A stretch of DNA of 6,908 bases from Actinomycetes bacterium (GTDB lineage: Bacteria; Actinomycetota; Aquicultoria; CAJVYJ01; JAUVQD01). The stretch lies in assembly GCA_030598355.1 (NCBI GenBank), contig JAUVQD010000076.1, positions 1 through 6,908 on the forward strand. Direction: 5' to 3'. The position numbers were made by a program, and so were the translations under genes. This document shows, piece by piece, positions 1 through 5,655 of this stretch (position 1 is its first letter; each line of letters begins with the position of its first letter). The notes under the pieces were generated by a model that was given only the letters and a program-made list of their open reading frames with translations, was not told where the DNA came from and searched no databases.

Positions 1-1134
1 AGAGGCCTTCTTCAATACGCTAGCACGGTCTCATTTTTTGTTGGATTCTGGTTTCTGATCTTGAAGTTACCCAAGATTGAAGAGGAATCAAACGCTTTTA
101 TGCTCGTTAATTTTCCGCAAATGAAATCTTTTCCGATCGGGGCCGATGAGGCCGCGGCAATTACGAAGCAAGTGCGTGGTCTCACGGGTGGTCAGAGAAA
201 TCTAGTTATAGTTCGCCGGGTGGAAACAGCCATACAACGCCTACTTCACACAAGGTCAACAGCCGAGGTGCATGATGTTTTAAACACTATGAGCGAAGTA
301 GACAGGGGAATAGCCGATGCCAGCTATAGGACGGTGCGTTTCTCTGTGTGGTTCATACCGGTTCTCGGTTTTATGGGAACAGTCATGGGCATATCCAAAG
401 CCATTAGTGGATTTGCTGAAGTTGTTAAAACGGCCGGCGGTCTGGGTTTGGATTCTCTAAAACCGGCGTTAGCCGCAGCTACCTATAATCTTGGCGTTGC
501 CTTCGATACGACACTTTTAGCACTGGCACTCAGCGCTATGTTGGTTCTGTTAATGCACCACGCTCAAAGGAAGGAAGAAGTCTTCTTATCGGGTGTCGAC
601 GAGTTTTGCGTTACCGAGATTCTCAACAAACTATATATTCCAAACCCTGATACCCAGCAGTTAGTAGATGGCCTCGAAACTGTATCCGAAAGCATTAAAG
701 ATAATATCGGCGGACTGAAAAAGACTTTTGAAGAAAGCCTAAGCAATCTCTCTGATAGCCTGGATAATCGAGACGCGGCTGCTCTGGAGAAGCTCTTCAC
801 TCAGATACAGGTTCAGTTTGATGGGCTCATGGCCAAACAGGACAAGAATGAAAAAATCGCGCAAAAAAGATTTTCCGATCTTATGGAAAAGCTGGGCGAC
901 CTGATTGACAAAGGGAAGCCCGTTGAAGAGTTTGTCGCCGGGTTAGGCGGCGTGGCCAATCTCGAGAAAATCTTAAGAGAAAACCAAGAGACATTAAAGA
1001 CCCTGAGGGAATCTAGCGATAACCAACAACTCCAAGTTGCGGACGCTCTCAAGCAAAACGAAGAAGCGTTTTCCCGGCTCCTCGGGCCCCTAGAGGAACT
1101 GGCTAAAGGGATTAAAATAAGAGTCGGAGAATAG
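1..1134 (+). CDS. MotA/TolQ/ExbB-type proton channel subunit with coiled-coil tail (5' partial)
   Basis: Inner-membrane subunit of an ion-driven stator-like complex; this family forms the pentameric ring around ExbD/MotB-type partners and converts proton flux into mechanical work. The frame is open to the left edge. A TTG at 61 could start it, but the 20 codons before it encode a hydrophobic helix (core SFFVGFWFLIL) that matches the family's first membrane segment, so the true start lies outside. Counting from the TTG, residues 92-115 hold TM2 with the family motif IPVLGFMGTVMG, and about 140-165 hold TM3 with GVAFDTTLLAL. The next 190 or so residues (170-357) are charged, heptad-rich and probably a cytoplasmic coiled coil, much longer than in ExbB or TolQ and reminiscent of ZorA. 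The stop is 6 nt before the ExbD-like gene, so the two are surely one operon. Family assignment is secure; the cellular role is unknown. Confidence 0.9.
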   Translation, partial: RGLLQYASTVSFFVGFWFLILKLPKIEEESNAFMLVNFPQMKSFPIGADEAAAITKQVRGLTGGQRNLVIVRRVETAIQRLLHTRSTAEVHDVLNTMSEVDRGIADASYRTVRFSVWFIPVLGFMGTVMGISKAISGFAEVVKTAGGLGLDSLKPALAAATYNLGVAFDTTLLALALSAMLVLLMHHAQRKEEVFLSGVDEFCVTEILNKLYIPNPDTQQLVDGLETVSESIKDNIGGLKKTFEESLSNLSDSLDNRDAAALEKLFTQIQVQFDGLMAKQDKNEKIAQKRFSDLMEKLGDLIDKGKPVEEFVAGLGGVANLEKILRENQETLKTLRESSDNQQLQVADALKQNEEAFSRLLGPLEELAKGIKIRVGE

Positions 1135-1140
1135 AGCGCA

Positions 1141-2352
1141 ATGGCTAGACGGCCCCGGGAAACCGGTATGGAGTTTGGGCACATGTCATTTATTGATATT
1201 CTGGCCAATTCCGTTGGCGCGCTGGCCTTTCTTTTTCTCATGTTTTTTGTCGTTACCTCTGCCTTAATCACCCCAACTGTGCTCAAGTTACTGACATCTT
1301 CTCTTCCCGATGCTACATCCGGCCAGGAATATAAAGTTACCTTGGCAGCCAGCGGGGGCACGCCGCCGTATAAGTGGAAAATCAACCGCGGTTATCTTCC
1401 TGATGGCTTCAATTTGGACGCAAAAAGTGGGGTAATTTCAGGTGTTTCTGTTAAGGAAGGCGAGTATAGCTTTGAGGTCAGGCTGCGAGGATCTAAAAAG
1501 CCGGACGCCGCTATCGTCAAGAAAAATCTAAAACTTTTGATTTCTCCGCCGCCGATAGTTGTGGCCAATACCACCGCTCTACGAATTAATACTGAAAAAT
1601 TGCCAAGCGCGATAGTTGGCAATGAGTTTGAAGTAACTCTCTCGGTTGTCGGTGGTGAGGGCCCCTACGCCTGGTCAAGCGCGGGAGAGTTGCCTCCGGG
1701 CTTAGAGCAAAGAGGCGATAGGATTCTTGGAGTGCCGAAAAAGAGCGGTGACTGGCGTTTTGAAATTCGAGTTACTGATAGAGCCGGCGCTAATGACGGG
1801 AGATCGATTGATCTTAGGGTTACAGCTGAACCACTTCTAACCGAAGCCAATGTGTTACCGGTAAGCGTCACCACTAAGGAGCCGCCTGCGGCTCGGGTAG
1901 GCGAACCTTATGAGCTGGTCTTGGCCGCCGCAGGGGGAGTGCCGCCATATTCATGGTTCATAATGGATGGACAACTTCCCGCTGGTCTTATGCTCGATGC
2001 TAAGACGGGTGGTATTAGCGGTATACCTGAAGAAGCGCAAGATTTTGAATTCAAAATCGGGGTGACTGATTCAAGAGACCGGGTTAATGAGGGTCAAAAA
2101 CTCTCCATTAATGTTGATGACTCTTTTAGGGGGGCATCTTCAGGCGGGTTTCCACTGGCCTGGTGGTTGGTGATACCAGTGATTATGGGGGCTACGCTCG
2201 GTCTTTTTCTTTTATTCGGGGTAGTGGCCGGTGTGCAATGCCCGTGGGACAGAAGTTGGGGTTGCAAGGTTATCGGTAAAGACGATGAAGGGCGCGCCAT
2301 CTATCTTTGCAAACATGGGCATAAATTTGTAAATGAAATCAAAGAAGTCTAG
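1141..2352 (+). CDS. ExbD/MotB-like stator partner with three Ig-like repeats and a C-terminal Cys/His tail
   Basis: Probable proton-carrying partner of the upstream channel subunit. The start is ATG with GGAG at 1126-1129. After a basic N-terminus (MARRPR), residues 17-43 form a helix beginning SFIDILANSVG; D19 sits where ExbD, TolR and MotB keep their proton-binding Asp. Residues about 55-134, 153-228 and 247-326 are three repeats of the putative-Ig (He_PIG) type. Each has a G-x-x-(Y/F)-x-(V/L)-x-L strand, a GG-x-x-PY-x-W core, an LP-(D/P/A)-G turn, and a G-(V/I)-(S/P) element. Residues about 338-364 are a second membrane helix. The last 40 residues carry C367, C375, C390, H392 and H394, which could bind zinc. 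Predicted topology: N-terminus in, Ig domains outside the membrane, C-terminal tail in the cytoplasm. No OmpA-like peptidoglycan-binding domain is present. It shares its stop with the convergent cytochrome gene. Specific function is unknown. Confidence 0.85.
   Translation: MARRPRETGMEFGHMSFIDILANSVGALAFLFLMFFVVTSALITPTVLKLLTSSLPDATSGQEYKVTLAASGGTPPYKWKINRGYLPDGFNLDAKSGVISGVSVKEGEYSFEVRLRGSKKPDAAIVKKNLKLLISPPPIVVANTTALRINTEKLPSAIVGNEFEVTLSVVGGEGPYAWSSAGELPPGLEQRGDRILGVPKKSGDWRFEIRVTDRAGANDGRSIDLRVTAEPLLTEANVLPVSVTTKEPPAARVGEPYELVLAAAGGVPPYSWFIMDGQLPAGLMLDAKTGGISGIPEEAQDFEFKIGVTDSRDRVNEGQKLSINVDDSFRGASSGGFPLAWWLVIPVIMGATLGLFLLFGVVAGVQCPWDRSWGCKVIGKDDEGRAIYLCKHGHKFVNEIKEV
1303..2118 (+). repeat. 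Three tandem Ig-like (He_PIG-type) domain repeats within the stator-partner gene
   Basis: The encoded protein has three copies at about 1303-1542, 1597-1824 and 1879-2118. Landmarks line up across copies: GGTPPYKW, GGEGPYAW and GGVPPYSW, followed by LPDG, LPPG and LPAG. Copies 1 and 3 also share the pair LDAKSGVISG / LDAKTGGISG. Linkers are Pro-rich or Thr-rich. Copies are diverged at DNA level, so this is an old protein-domain duplication, not a recent DNA repeat. Boundaries are approximate. Confidence 0.75.
2349..2352. other. Shared palindromic stop (CTAG) of two convergent genes
   Basis: The + strand gene ends with TAG at 2350-2352 and the minus strand cytochrome gene ends with TAG read from 2351 to 2349. 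The tetranucleotide CTAG serves both, so there is no intergenic space and any transcription termination must happen inside the opposite gene. Confidence 0.9.
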
Positions 2353-3611
2353 AAAGATCCTTCCTGAGATTTGATATGGCAAAATGCGCAGTAATCGTTG
2401 TTATGGCACTCATAGCAGGGGGCCGCTCCGATCTTTCTAACGACTGAAGCGTGTTTTTCTCCCCAGGGGTCACTGAGCTTGAACTGGGCTTCGGGGAATT
2501 GTTTGTGATGGCAACTCTGACAGTAATTTGCATCTTTTGCCCCGTTGTCGTGGCAGCTTGAGCAGATCGCCTTTGAATCTTCGATATTCCATCTTGAGGT
2601 AGGTTTAATCTCGTTTTCGGCAGCGAATGATCCGTGGGTATCAACCCATGATGAGTCAATAAGATTGAAATACGTTGACCACATAGGAATATTGTGAGGC
2701 ATGGCGATACCGTTATGACAAGATGTCGAGCAATCCGGTATTCGTGCATTCTTAGTTGATCTAGTCTCATGACACACCAGGCAATCGTCAAAATCAACTT
2801 TGGCTGCCGGCCCGTGAACGATTCCGTCTTTCCAAGGAGCGCCATCTTTGCGATCATGATTAACGGTTCCCTTGATGGGTTTTAAGGTTGCCTTCGGATC
2901 ATGACATAGAGTGCATTTGGTTTTGGCTTCATAATCCCCGGTAATCGCTCGCGTCTCTTTCTCTTGATACTTATCGTTTTCGCTGTGGCAGCGCCAACAT
3001 CCCTCACTCATCGTCATAAAATCTTTATAGGCAAAACTATCACGGCCGGCTTCTAGTTTGTAATAGCGTTCGGCGCCAGGATGAGCTATTCGGTTATGAC
3101 AGGTGGTGCACCTGAGGCCCGCTTTTTTATGACGGCTGTGCATTTTCTTCCCAAGCCTTAGACCGCCTTTGGCAATTGCTTTGGTGATTGGAGTCGGATG
3201 ACACTCAAGACACCAAAGATCGGGCAGTTTTTTTCGGCTATATTCATTGTCGGCATTGAGCGGTTGCAGGGCACTGGATTCTTTTGTTGAGGCTATGCGC
3301 TCGATAGGTTTTACAAATCGGTCTGTTGAGATACCAACGTATGAGCTATCGCGGTGGCAATTGTTGCACGCTACATTAACGTGAGAAGACTTAAGCCATG
3401 TTTGATACTGTGGATTCATAGCGTGGCAGATGCGTCCGCAATATGACGGGTTTACCAGGGGAGCACCGGCAAAGAAGAGACCGATGGCACCAGCGAAGAT
3501 GAAGATTGTGACTAGCAAGTACATCAGTCTTCTCACGGTGGGGTCTTTCCAAGACCCGGCCGTCATTAGATCCCGCCTGATATTCGCGTCTTTGAAGCGA
3601 AATAATTTCAT
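2349..3611 (-). CDS. NapC/NirT-type membrane-anchored dodecahaem cytochrome c
   Basis: Predicted electron carrier taking electrons from the membrane quinol pool to an extracytoplasmic acceptor. It is 420 residues with one N-terminal anchor helix (about 29-52) and no cleavable signal, as in NapC/NrfH proteins, followed by the haem-rich part. I count twelve haem motifs. Ten are CXXCH, starting at C82, C134, C168, C205, C233, C277, C350, C364, C399 and C408. Two are CX3CH, at C58 (CGRICHAM) and C294 (CSTSCH). The first fits the NrfH pattern of a haem 1 followed by HxM. Ten non-motif His (77, 158, 161, 177, 252, 266, 306, 326, 369, 387) could supply distal ligands. NapC and NrfH usually carry four haems, so this is an enlarged member. 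No catalytic reductase partner or cytochrome maturation gene is in view. The start is ATG without a clear Shine-Dalgarno sequence. Its electron acceptor cannot be read from sequence. Confidence 0.9.
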   Translation of the reverse strand: MKLFRFKDANIRRDLMTAGSWKDPTVRRLMYLLVTIFIFAGAIGLFFAGAPLVNPSYCGRICHAMNPQYQTWLKSSHVNVACNNCHRDSSYVGISTDRFVKPIERIASTKESSALQPLNADNEYSRKKLPDLWCLECHPTPITKAIAKGGLRLGKKMHSRHKKAGLRCTTCHNRIAHPGAERYYKLEAGRDSFAYKDFMTMSEGCWRCHSENDKYQEKETRAITGDYEAKTKCTLCHDPKATLKPIKGTVNHDRKDGAPWKDGIVHGPAAKVDFDDCLVCHETRSTKNARIPDCSTSCHNGIAMPHNIPMWSTYFNLIDSSWVDTHGSFAAENEIKPTSRWNIEDSKAICSSCHDNGAKDANYCQSCHHKQFPEAQFKLSDPWGEKHASVVRKIGAAPCYECHNNDYCAFCHIKSQEGSF

Positions 3612-3794
3612 ATTCTGGCTCTAAATATTTTCATTTGTCTCATTACATAATAACCGACAAATACGATTTTCAGCATAAGCAGTTGGTTTAGAAGACCAAA
3701 TCCATTAATACGTTTCTTAACTATGGCCAAATCTCAAAGCGTTGTTAAGATAGAGGGTGACAAATCAAGAGGTCGATCACCGGGAGTAGAGGCC
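3612..3794. promoter_or_regulatory. Divergent intergenic region between the cytochrome and cutA
   Basis: This 183-base AT-rich gap separates the minus strand cytochrome start from the plus strand cutA start and should hold promoters for both. For cutA a weak candidate is TTGGTT at 3683-3688 and TAATAC at 3706-3711 with a 17-base spacer, giving a leader of about 75 bases. For the cytochrome I see only AT-rich -10-like sequence near 3645-3655 on the minus strand. An inverted repeat (TTGGT at 3683-3687, ACCAA at 3695-3699) overlaps the cutA candidate and could be an operator or chance. Confidence 0.4.
3782..3786 (+). promoter_or_regulatory. Ribosome binding site that fixes the cutA start
   Basis: GGGAG lies 8 bases before the ATG at 3795. 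The earlier in-frame ATG at 3723 has no Shine-Dalgarno sequence and would add 24 residues absent from CutA proteins, so 3795 is preferred. Confidence 0.7.
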
Positions 3795-4121
3795 ATGGAA
3801 AAGATCATCCAGGTTACAACCAGTACAGATACTCACGAGAGCGCCAAGGAAATTGCCAGACTAGTTGTTGAAAAGCGGTTAGCCGGGTGTGCTCAAATTA
3901 TTGGACCGATTACGAGTGTTTACTGGTGGGAGGGAAAGATCGAAGAGACTCAGGAGTGGTTGTGCGTGATGAAAAGTAAAACTATTCTCTTCGGGCAACT
4001 GAAAAAAGCCATTGTTGAGTGTCATTCCTACGATGTCCCCGAAATATTGTCGACTCCGGTGAGCGAGGGTGCTAAACCTTACACAGATTGGCTTATGGGA
4101 GAGTTACGAGACAGTAGCTGA
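3795..4121 (+). CDS. cutA: CutA-family divalent cation tolerance protein
   Basis: Small cytoplasmic trimeric protein of the CutA1 family, linked to divalent metal (copper) tolerance in E. coli but of unsettled biochemical role. From the ATG at 3795 it has 108 residues, the normal family length. Family landmarks are all present: an opening strand with VTTSTD (7-12), RLAGCAQI (28-35), the core YWWEGKIEE (43-51), the HSYDVPEI segment (77-84, HPYEVPEI in many homologues) and Y96/W99 near the C-terminus. The frame stays open to an ATG at 3723, but those 24 residues are hydrophilic and unlike the family. It ends 9 bases before the convergent small membrane protein gene and has no obvious operon partner. 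Confidence 0.95.
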   Translation: MEKIIQVTTSTDTHESAKEIARLVVEKRLAGCAQIIGPITSVYWWEGKIEETQEWLCVMKSKTILFGQLKKAIVECHSYDVPEILSTPVSEGAKPYTDWLMGELRDSS

Positions 4122-4130
4122 ATTAGATGA

Positions 4131-4397
4131 TTAGCGCCGGTCGCTAAACCACTTCTGGTTACGCTTCTTTTGCGTCTTCGAATATTTCTTGCCGGGCTTT
4201 CGGGCATATTTATCAAAGGCCGGACCGATTTTATGACCGAATAAGCGCCACAGGACAAAGATGAAAATAATCCAGATGATGATATTGAGGAAGCTGATTA
4301 TGCTAGAGAATACAAATCGTGGCAGAATTGTAAAAACCAGCGCTATCACGAGCACTATCCCGATGAGTTTTATAAAGTGCCTTGTCTGCGAGTTCAC
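4131..4397 (-). CDS. Small two-helix membrane protein, function unknown
   Basis: The 88-residue product has hydrophobic stretches at about 9-25 and 29-52, separated by a short loop containing P26 and R27. A strongly basic C-terminal tail (about 64-88, rich in Lys and Arg) should lie in the cytoplasm by the positive-inside rule. The start is GTG; an overlapping ATG one base earlier in sequence runs straight into TGA and cannot be used. The ribosome binding site is weak. I recognise no family. The helix-tail layout and the clean fit between cutA and the phosphatase promoter favour a real gene. It is transcribed divergently from the phosphatase, and its -10-like TATAGT (4430-4435 on the minus strand) overlaps the phosphatase -10. 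Confidence 0.65.
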   Translation of the reverse strand: MNSQTRHFIKLIGIVLVIALVFTILPRFVFSSIISFLNIIIWIIFIFVLWRLFGHKIGPAFDKYARKPGKKYSKTQKKRNQKWFSDRR

Positions 4398-4408
4398 ATA
4401 ACCACAAC

Positions 4409-4437
4409 TTTCTAAAGAAGGTAACTTTGACTATAAT
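4409..4437 (+). promoter_or_regulatory. Sigma-70-type promoter for the phosphatase gene
   Basis: A perfect TATAAT -10 box lies at 4432-4437. A weak -35 (TTTCTA, 4409-4414) is 17 bases upstream. Transcription would begin near 4444, about 20 bases before the AGGAAGG ribosome binding site, so the leader is short and well formed. Confidence 0.55.
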
Positions 4438-4461
4438 TCTATCATACCCGCTAATCGGATC

Positions 4462-4468
4462 AGGAAGG
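4462..4468 (+). promoter_or_regulatory. Strong ribosome binding site without a standard start codon after it
   Basis: AGGAAGG is a good Shine-Dalgarno sequence. The in-frame codons at normal distance are AAT, ACA, GTT (4477) and AAG; none is ATG, GTG or TTG. The GTT lies 8 bases after the site and is followed by codons for [10 protein letters not shown], the usual beginning of this family, so it is the position where a start is expected. Confidence 0.6.
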
Positions 4469-4476
4469 TAAATACA

Positions 4477-4884
4477 GTTAAGAGCATCTTATTTGTTTGC
4501 ATTGGCAACATGTGTCGAAGCCCGATGGCTGAAGGATTAGCCTGGGAAGTTTTTGATGGTTGGGATGTTGAGAGCGCTGGAATATCACCGCTTTACACAG
4601 GAGCGACCACCGAAGCTATTCAAGTCATGCACGAGGAATACGCTATTGATATATCGGAACATAAGTCTAAAAGTATCTATGACGTACCGATTAAAGATTT
4701 TGATCTGATTGTGGGAATGACCCGCGAGATCTGTGAAACTTTAAGAAACGATCCCTTAGATATTGACGATAAATTGATCTGCTGGAAGATTGCCGACCCT
4801 TACCGGGAAGGCGTTGACGCGTTCAAGCGGTGCGCTGAGAAAATAAAGGTTAATGTCGATAAACTAAAGGCGAGTCAGTCTTAA
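4477..4884 (+). CDS. Low-molecular-weight protein tyrosine phosphatase / arsenate reductase-like protein, start codon anomalous
   Basis: LMW-PTP family enzymes remove phosphate from phosphotyrosine through a cysteinyl-phosphate intermediate; relatives reduce arsenate. Counting from the codon at 4477, the P-loop CIGNMCRS puts the catalytic Cys at residue 8 and its Arg at 14, a proper C(X)5R. The general-acid motif DPY lies at about 107-109. The total of about 135 residues is slightly short but within the usual range. The first ATG (4510) falls inside the P-loop after the catalytic Cys, so that start would give a dead protein. Upstream the frame is open to a TAA at 4399-4401 but contains no ATG, GTG or TTG. 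Promoter and ribosome binding site both point to 4477 (GTT). Explanations are a rare start codon, a sequence error, or a start-lost pseudogene. No arsenic genes are nearby, so a phosphatase is likelier than a reductase. It shares its stop with yjbQ. Confidence 0.8.
   Translation, partial: VKSILFVCIGNMCRSPMAEGLAWEVFDGWDVESAGISPLYTGATTEAIQVMHEEYAIDISEHKSKSIYDVPIKDFDLIVGMTREICETLRNDPLDIDDKLICWKIADPYREGVDAFKRCAEKIKVNVDKLKASQS
4881..4884. other. Shared palindromic stop (TTAA) of phosphatase and yjbQ
   Basis: The phosphatase stops with TAA at 4882-4884 and yjbQ with TAA read from 4883 to 4881 on the minus strand. This repeats the CTAG arrangement at 2349-2352 and leaves no room for a terminator. 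Confidence 0.9.
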
Positions 4885-5300
4885 TCTCCGATAATCTTTA
4901 CAAGGATACGTTTTCGGCGCCGCCCGTCGAATTCGCCATAGAAAATTTGTTCCCAGGGGCCGAAATCAAGTTGACCTTTGGTGATGGCCACGACTACTTC
5001 TCGACCCATTATCGTTCTTTTTAAGTGAGCGTCCCCATTGTCCTCACCGGTAAGGTTATGACGGTAATTTGAAAGAGGTTCGTGCGGCGCAATCTCTTCA
5101 AGCCAACTCTCAAAATCTTGCAGGAGACCGCTTTCCGCATCGTTCACAAAGACACTGGCGGTGATGTGCATGGCGTTAACAAGACAAAGACCTTCGACAA
5201 CGCCGCTTTCAGCCACAAGCTCTTCAATTTGGTCCGTTATATTAATAAACCCGCGGCGCTCTTTGGTCTGAAACCACAGGTGCTTTGTGAGACTTTTCAA
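4881..5300 (-). CDS. yjbQ: YjbQ family protein (UPF0047, secondary thiamine-phosphate synthase enzyme)
   Basis: A small cytoplasmic protein of the widespread UPF0047/YjbQ family. E. coli YjbQ has weak thiamine-phosphate synthase activity, hence the family name, but the physiological role is uncertain. The 139-residue length is typical and the signature is nearly complete: RRGFINIT (15-22), [14 protein letters not shown] (45-58), YRHNLTGED (79-87), DAHLKR (90-95), and [18 protein letters not shown] near the C-terminus. Conserved H45, H81 and H92 probably form the metal or active site. The start is TTG at 5300; the N-terminus [13 protein letters not shown] matches homologues, and no other start codon fits. 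There is no Shine-Dalgarno sequence, and the upstream RRM gene ends only 13 bases before, so translation may be coupled to it. No other thiamine genes are in the window. Confidence 0.93.
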   Translation of the reverse strand: MKSLTKHLWFQTKERRGFINITDQIEELVAESGVVEGLCLVNAMHITASVFVNDAESGLLQDFESWLEEIAPHEPLSNYRHNLTGEDNGDAHLKRTIMGREVVVAITKGQLDFGPWEQIFYGEFDGRRRKRILVKIIGD

Positions 5301-5313
5301 TGAAAAGGATTAT

Positions 5314-5655
5314 CTAGAAGCGTTCGCGATTGTGACCGCCTGGAGGTTTGCGATTTCCGCCACCATATCCGCCGCCACCACGTCCGCCACCACCGGGGCC
5401 TCGTTCTTGACGGGGGCGGGCGACGCTAACGTTTATAGAGCGTTCGTCCATTTCTTTGCCGTCAAGCTCTCTAATAGCTTTTTTGGCCTCTTCGTCATCG
5501 GTCATTTCCACAAAAGCAAATCCTTTGCTCTGTCCGGAATGACGATCGGTAATCAAGGCAACCGACTCAACCGCGCCATAGGCCGCAAAGGCCTCATTAA
5601 GCTGCGCCTCAGTCGTATTGTAGGATAGGTTTCCGATATATAGTTTGGTAGCCAT
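5314..5655 (-). CDS. Glycine-rich RRM-type RNA-binding protein
   Basis: Single RNA-recognition-motif protein of 113 residues, resembling the small bacterial and cyanobacterial Rbp proteins that bind single-stranded RNA and are often cold-induced. RNP2 is LYIGNL (5-10) and RNP1 is KGFAFVEM (44-51), with aromatic Y6, F46 and F48 at RNA-stacking positions. The RRM fold ends near residue 79. A disordered RGG-like tail (about 83-113) follows, with RGPGGGGRGGGG and a final GGHNRERF. The ATG at 5655 is chosen because AAAGGAG lies 6 bases upstream and the RRM begins right after it. The frame is open to a TTG at 5724, but the added 23 residues are non-family. It is first in a probable two-gene unit with yjbQ. 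The structured leader suggests post-transcriptional control. Confidence 0.94.
   Translation of the reverse strand: MATKLYIGNLSYNTTEAQLNEAFAAYGAVESVALITDRHSGQSKGFAFVEMTDDEEAKKAIRELDGKEMDERSINVSVARPRQERGPGGGGRGGGGYGGGNRKPPGGHNRERF

Noticed and set aside
61..63. TTG as the start of the proton-channel gene
   Set aside because: The frame is open to base 1, and the codons before TTG encode the family's first membrane helix, so the gene begins outside the window.
813..1385. 190-codon minus strand open frame across the two stator genes
   Set aside because: It is antisense to two well-supported genes, crosses their junction, and has no recognisable domain or membrane pattern.
1..2352. A true Zorya defence system or flagellar MotA/MotB
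   Set aside because: The partner has no peptidoglycan-binding domain, no ZorC/ZorD/ZorE gene is visible, and there are no flagellar genes. Only the general stator architecture is shared.
2353..2375. Possible hairpin terminator after the convergent CTAG
   Set aside because: The AAAGATCCTT stretch is only an imperfect palindrome with no GC-rich stem or T tract, and it lies inside cytochrome coding sequence.
2339..2857. 172-codon minus strand frame overlapping the cytochrome in another frame
   Set aside because: The cytochrome frame holds all the haem motifs; this one has none and no start signals.
3723..3794. N-terminal extension of CutA from the ATG at 3723
   Set aside because: No ribosome binding site precedes it and the 24 residues do not resemble CutA; the ATG at 3795 has GGGAG at the right distance.
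5287..5628. 113-codon + strand open frame opposite the RRM gene
   Set aside because: It is a shadow of the glycine-rich coding sequence on the other strand, with no ribosome binding site or family features.
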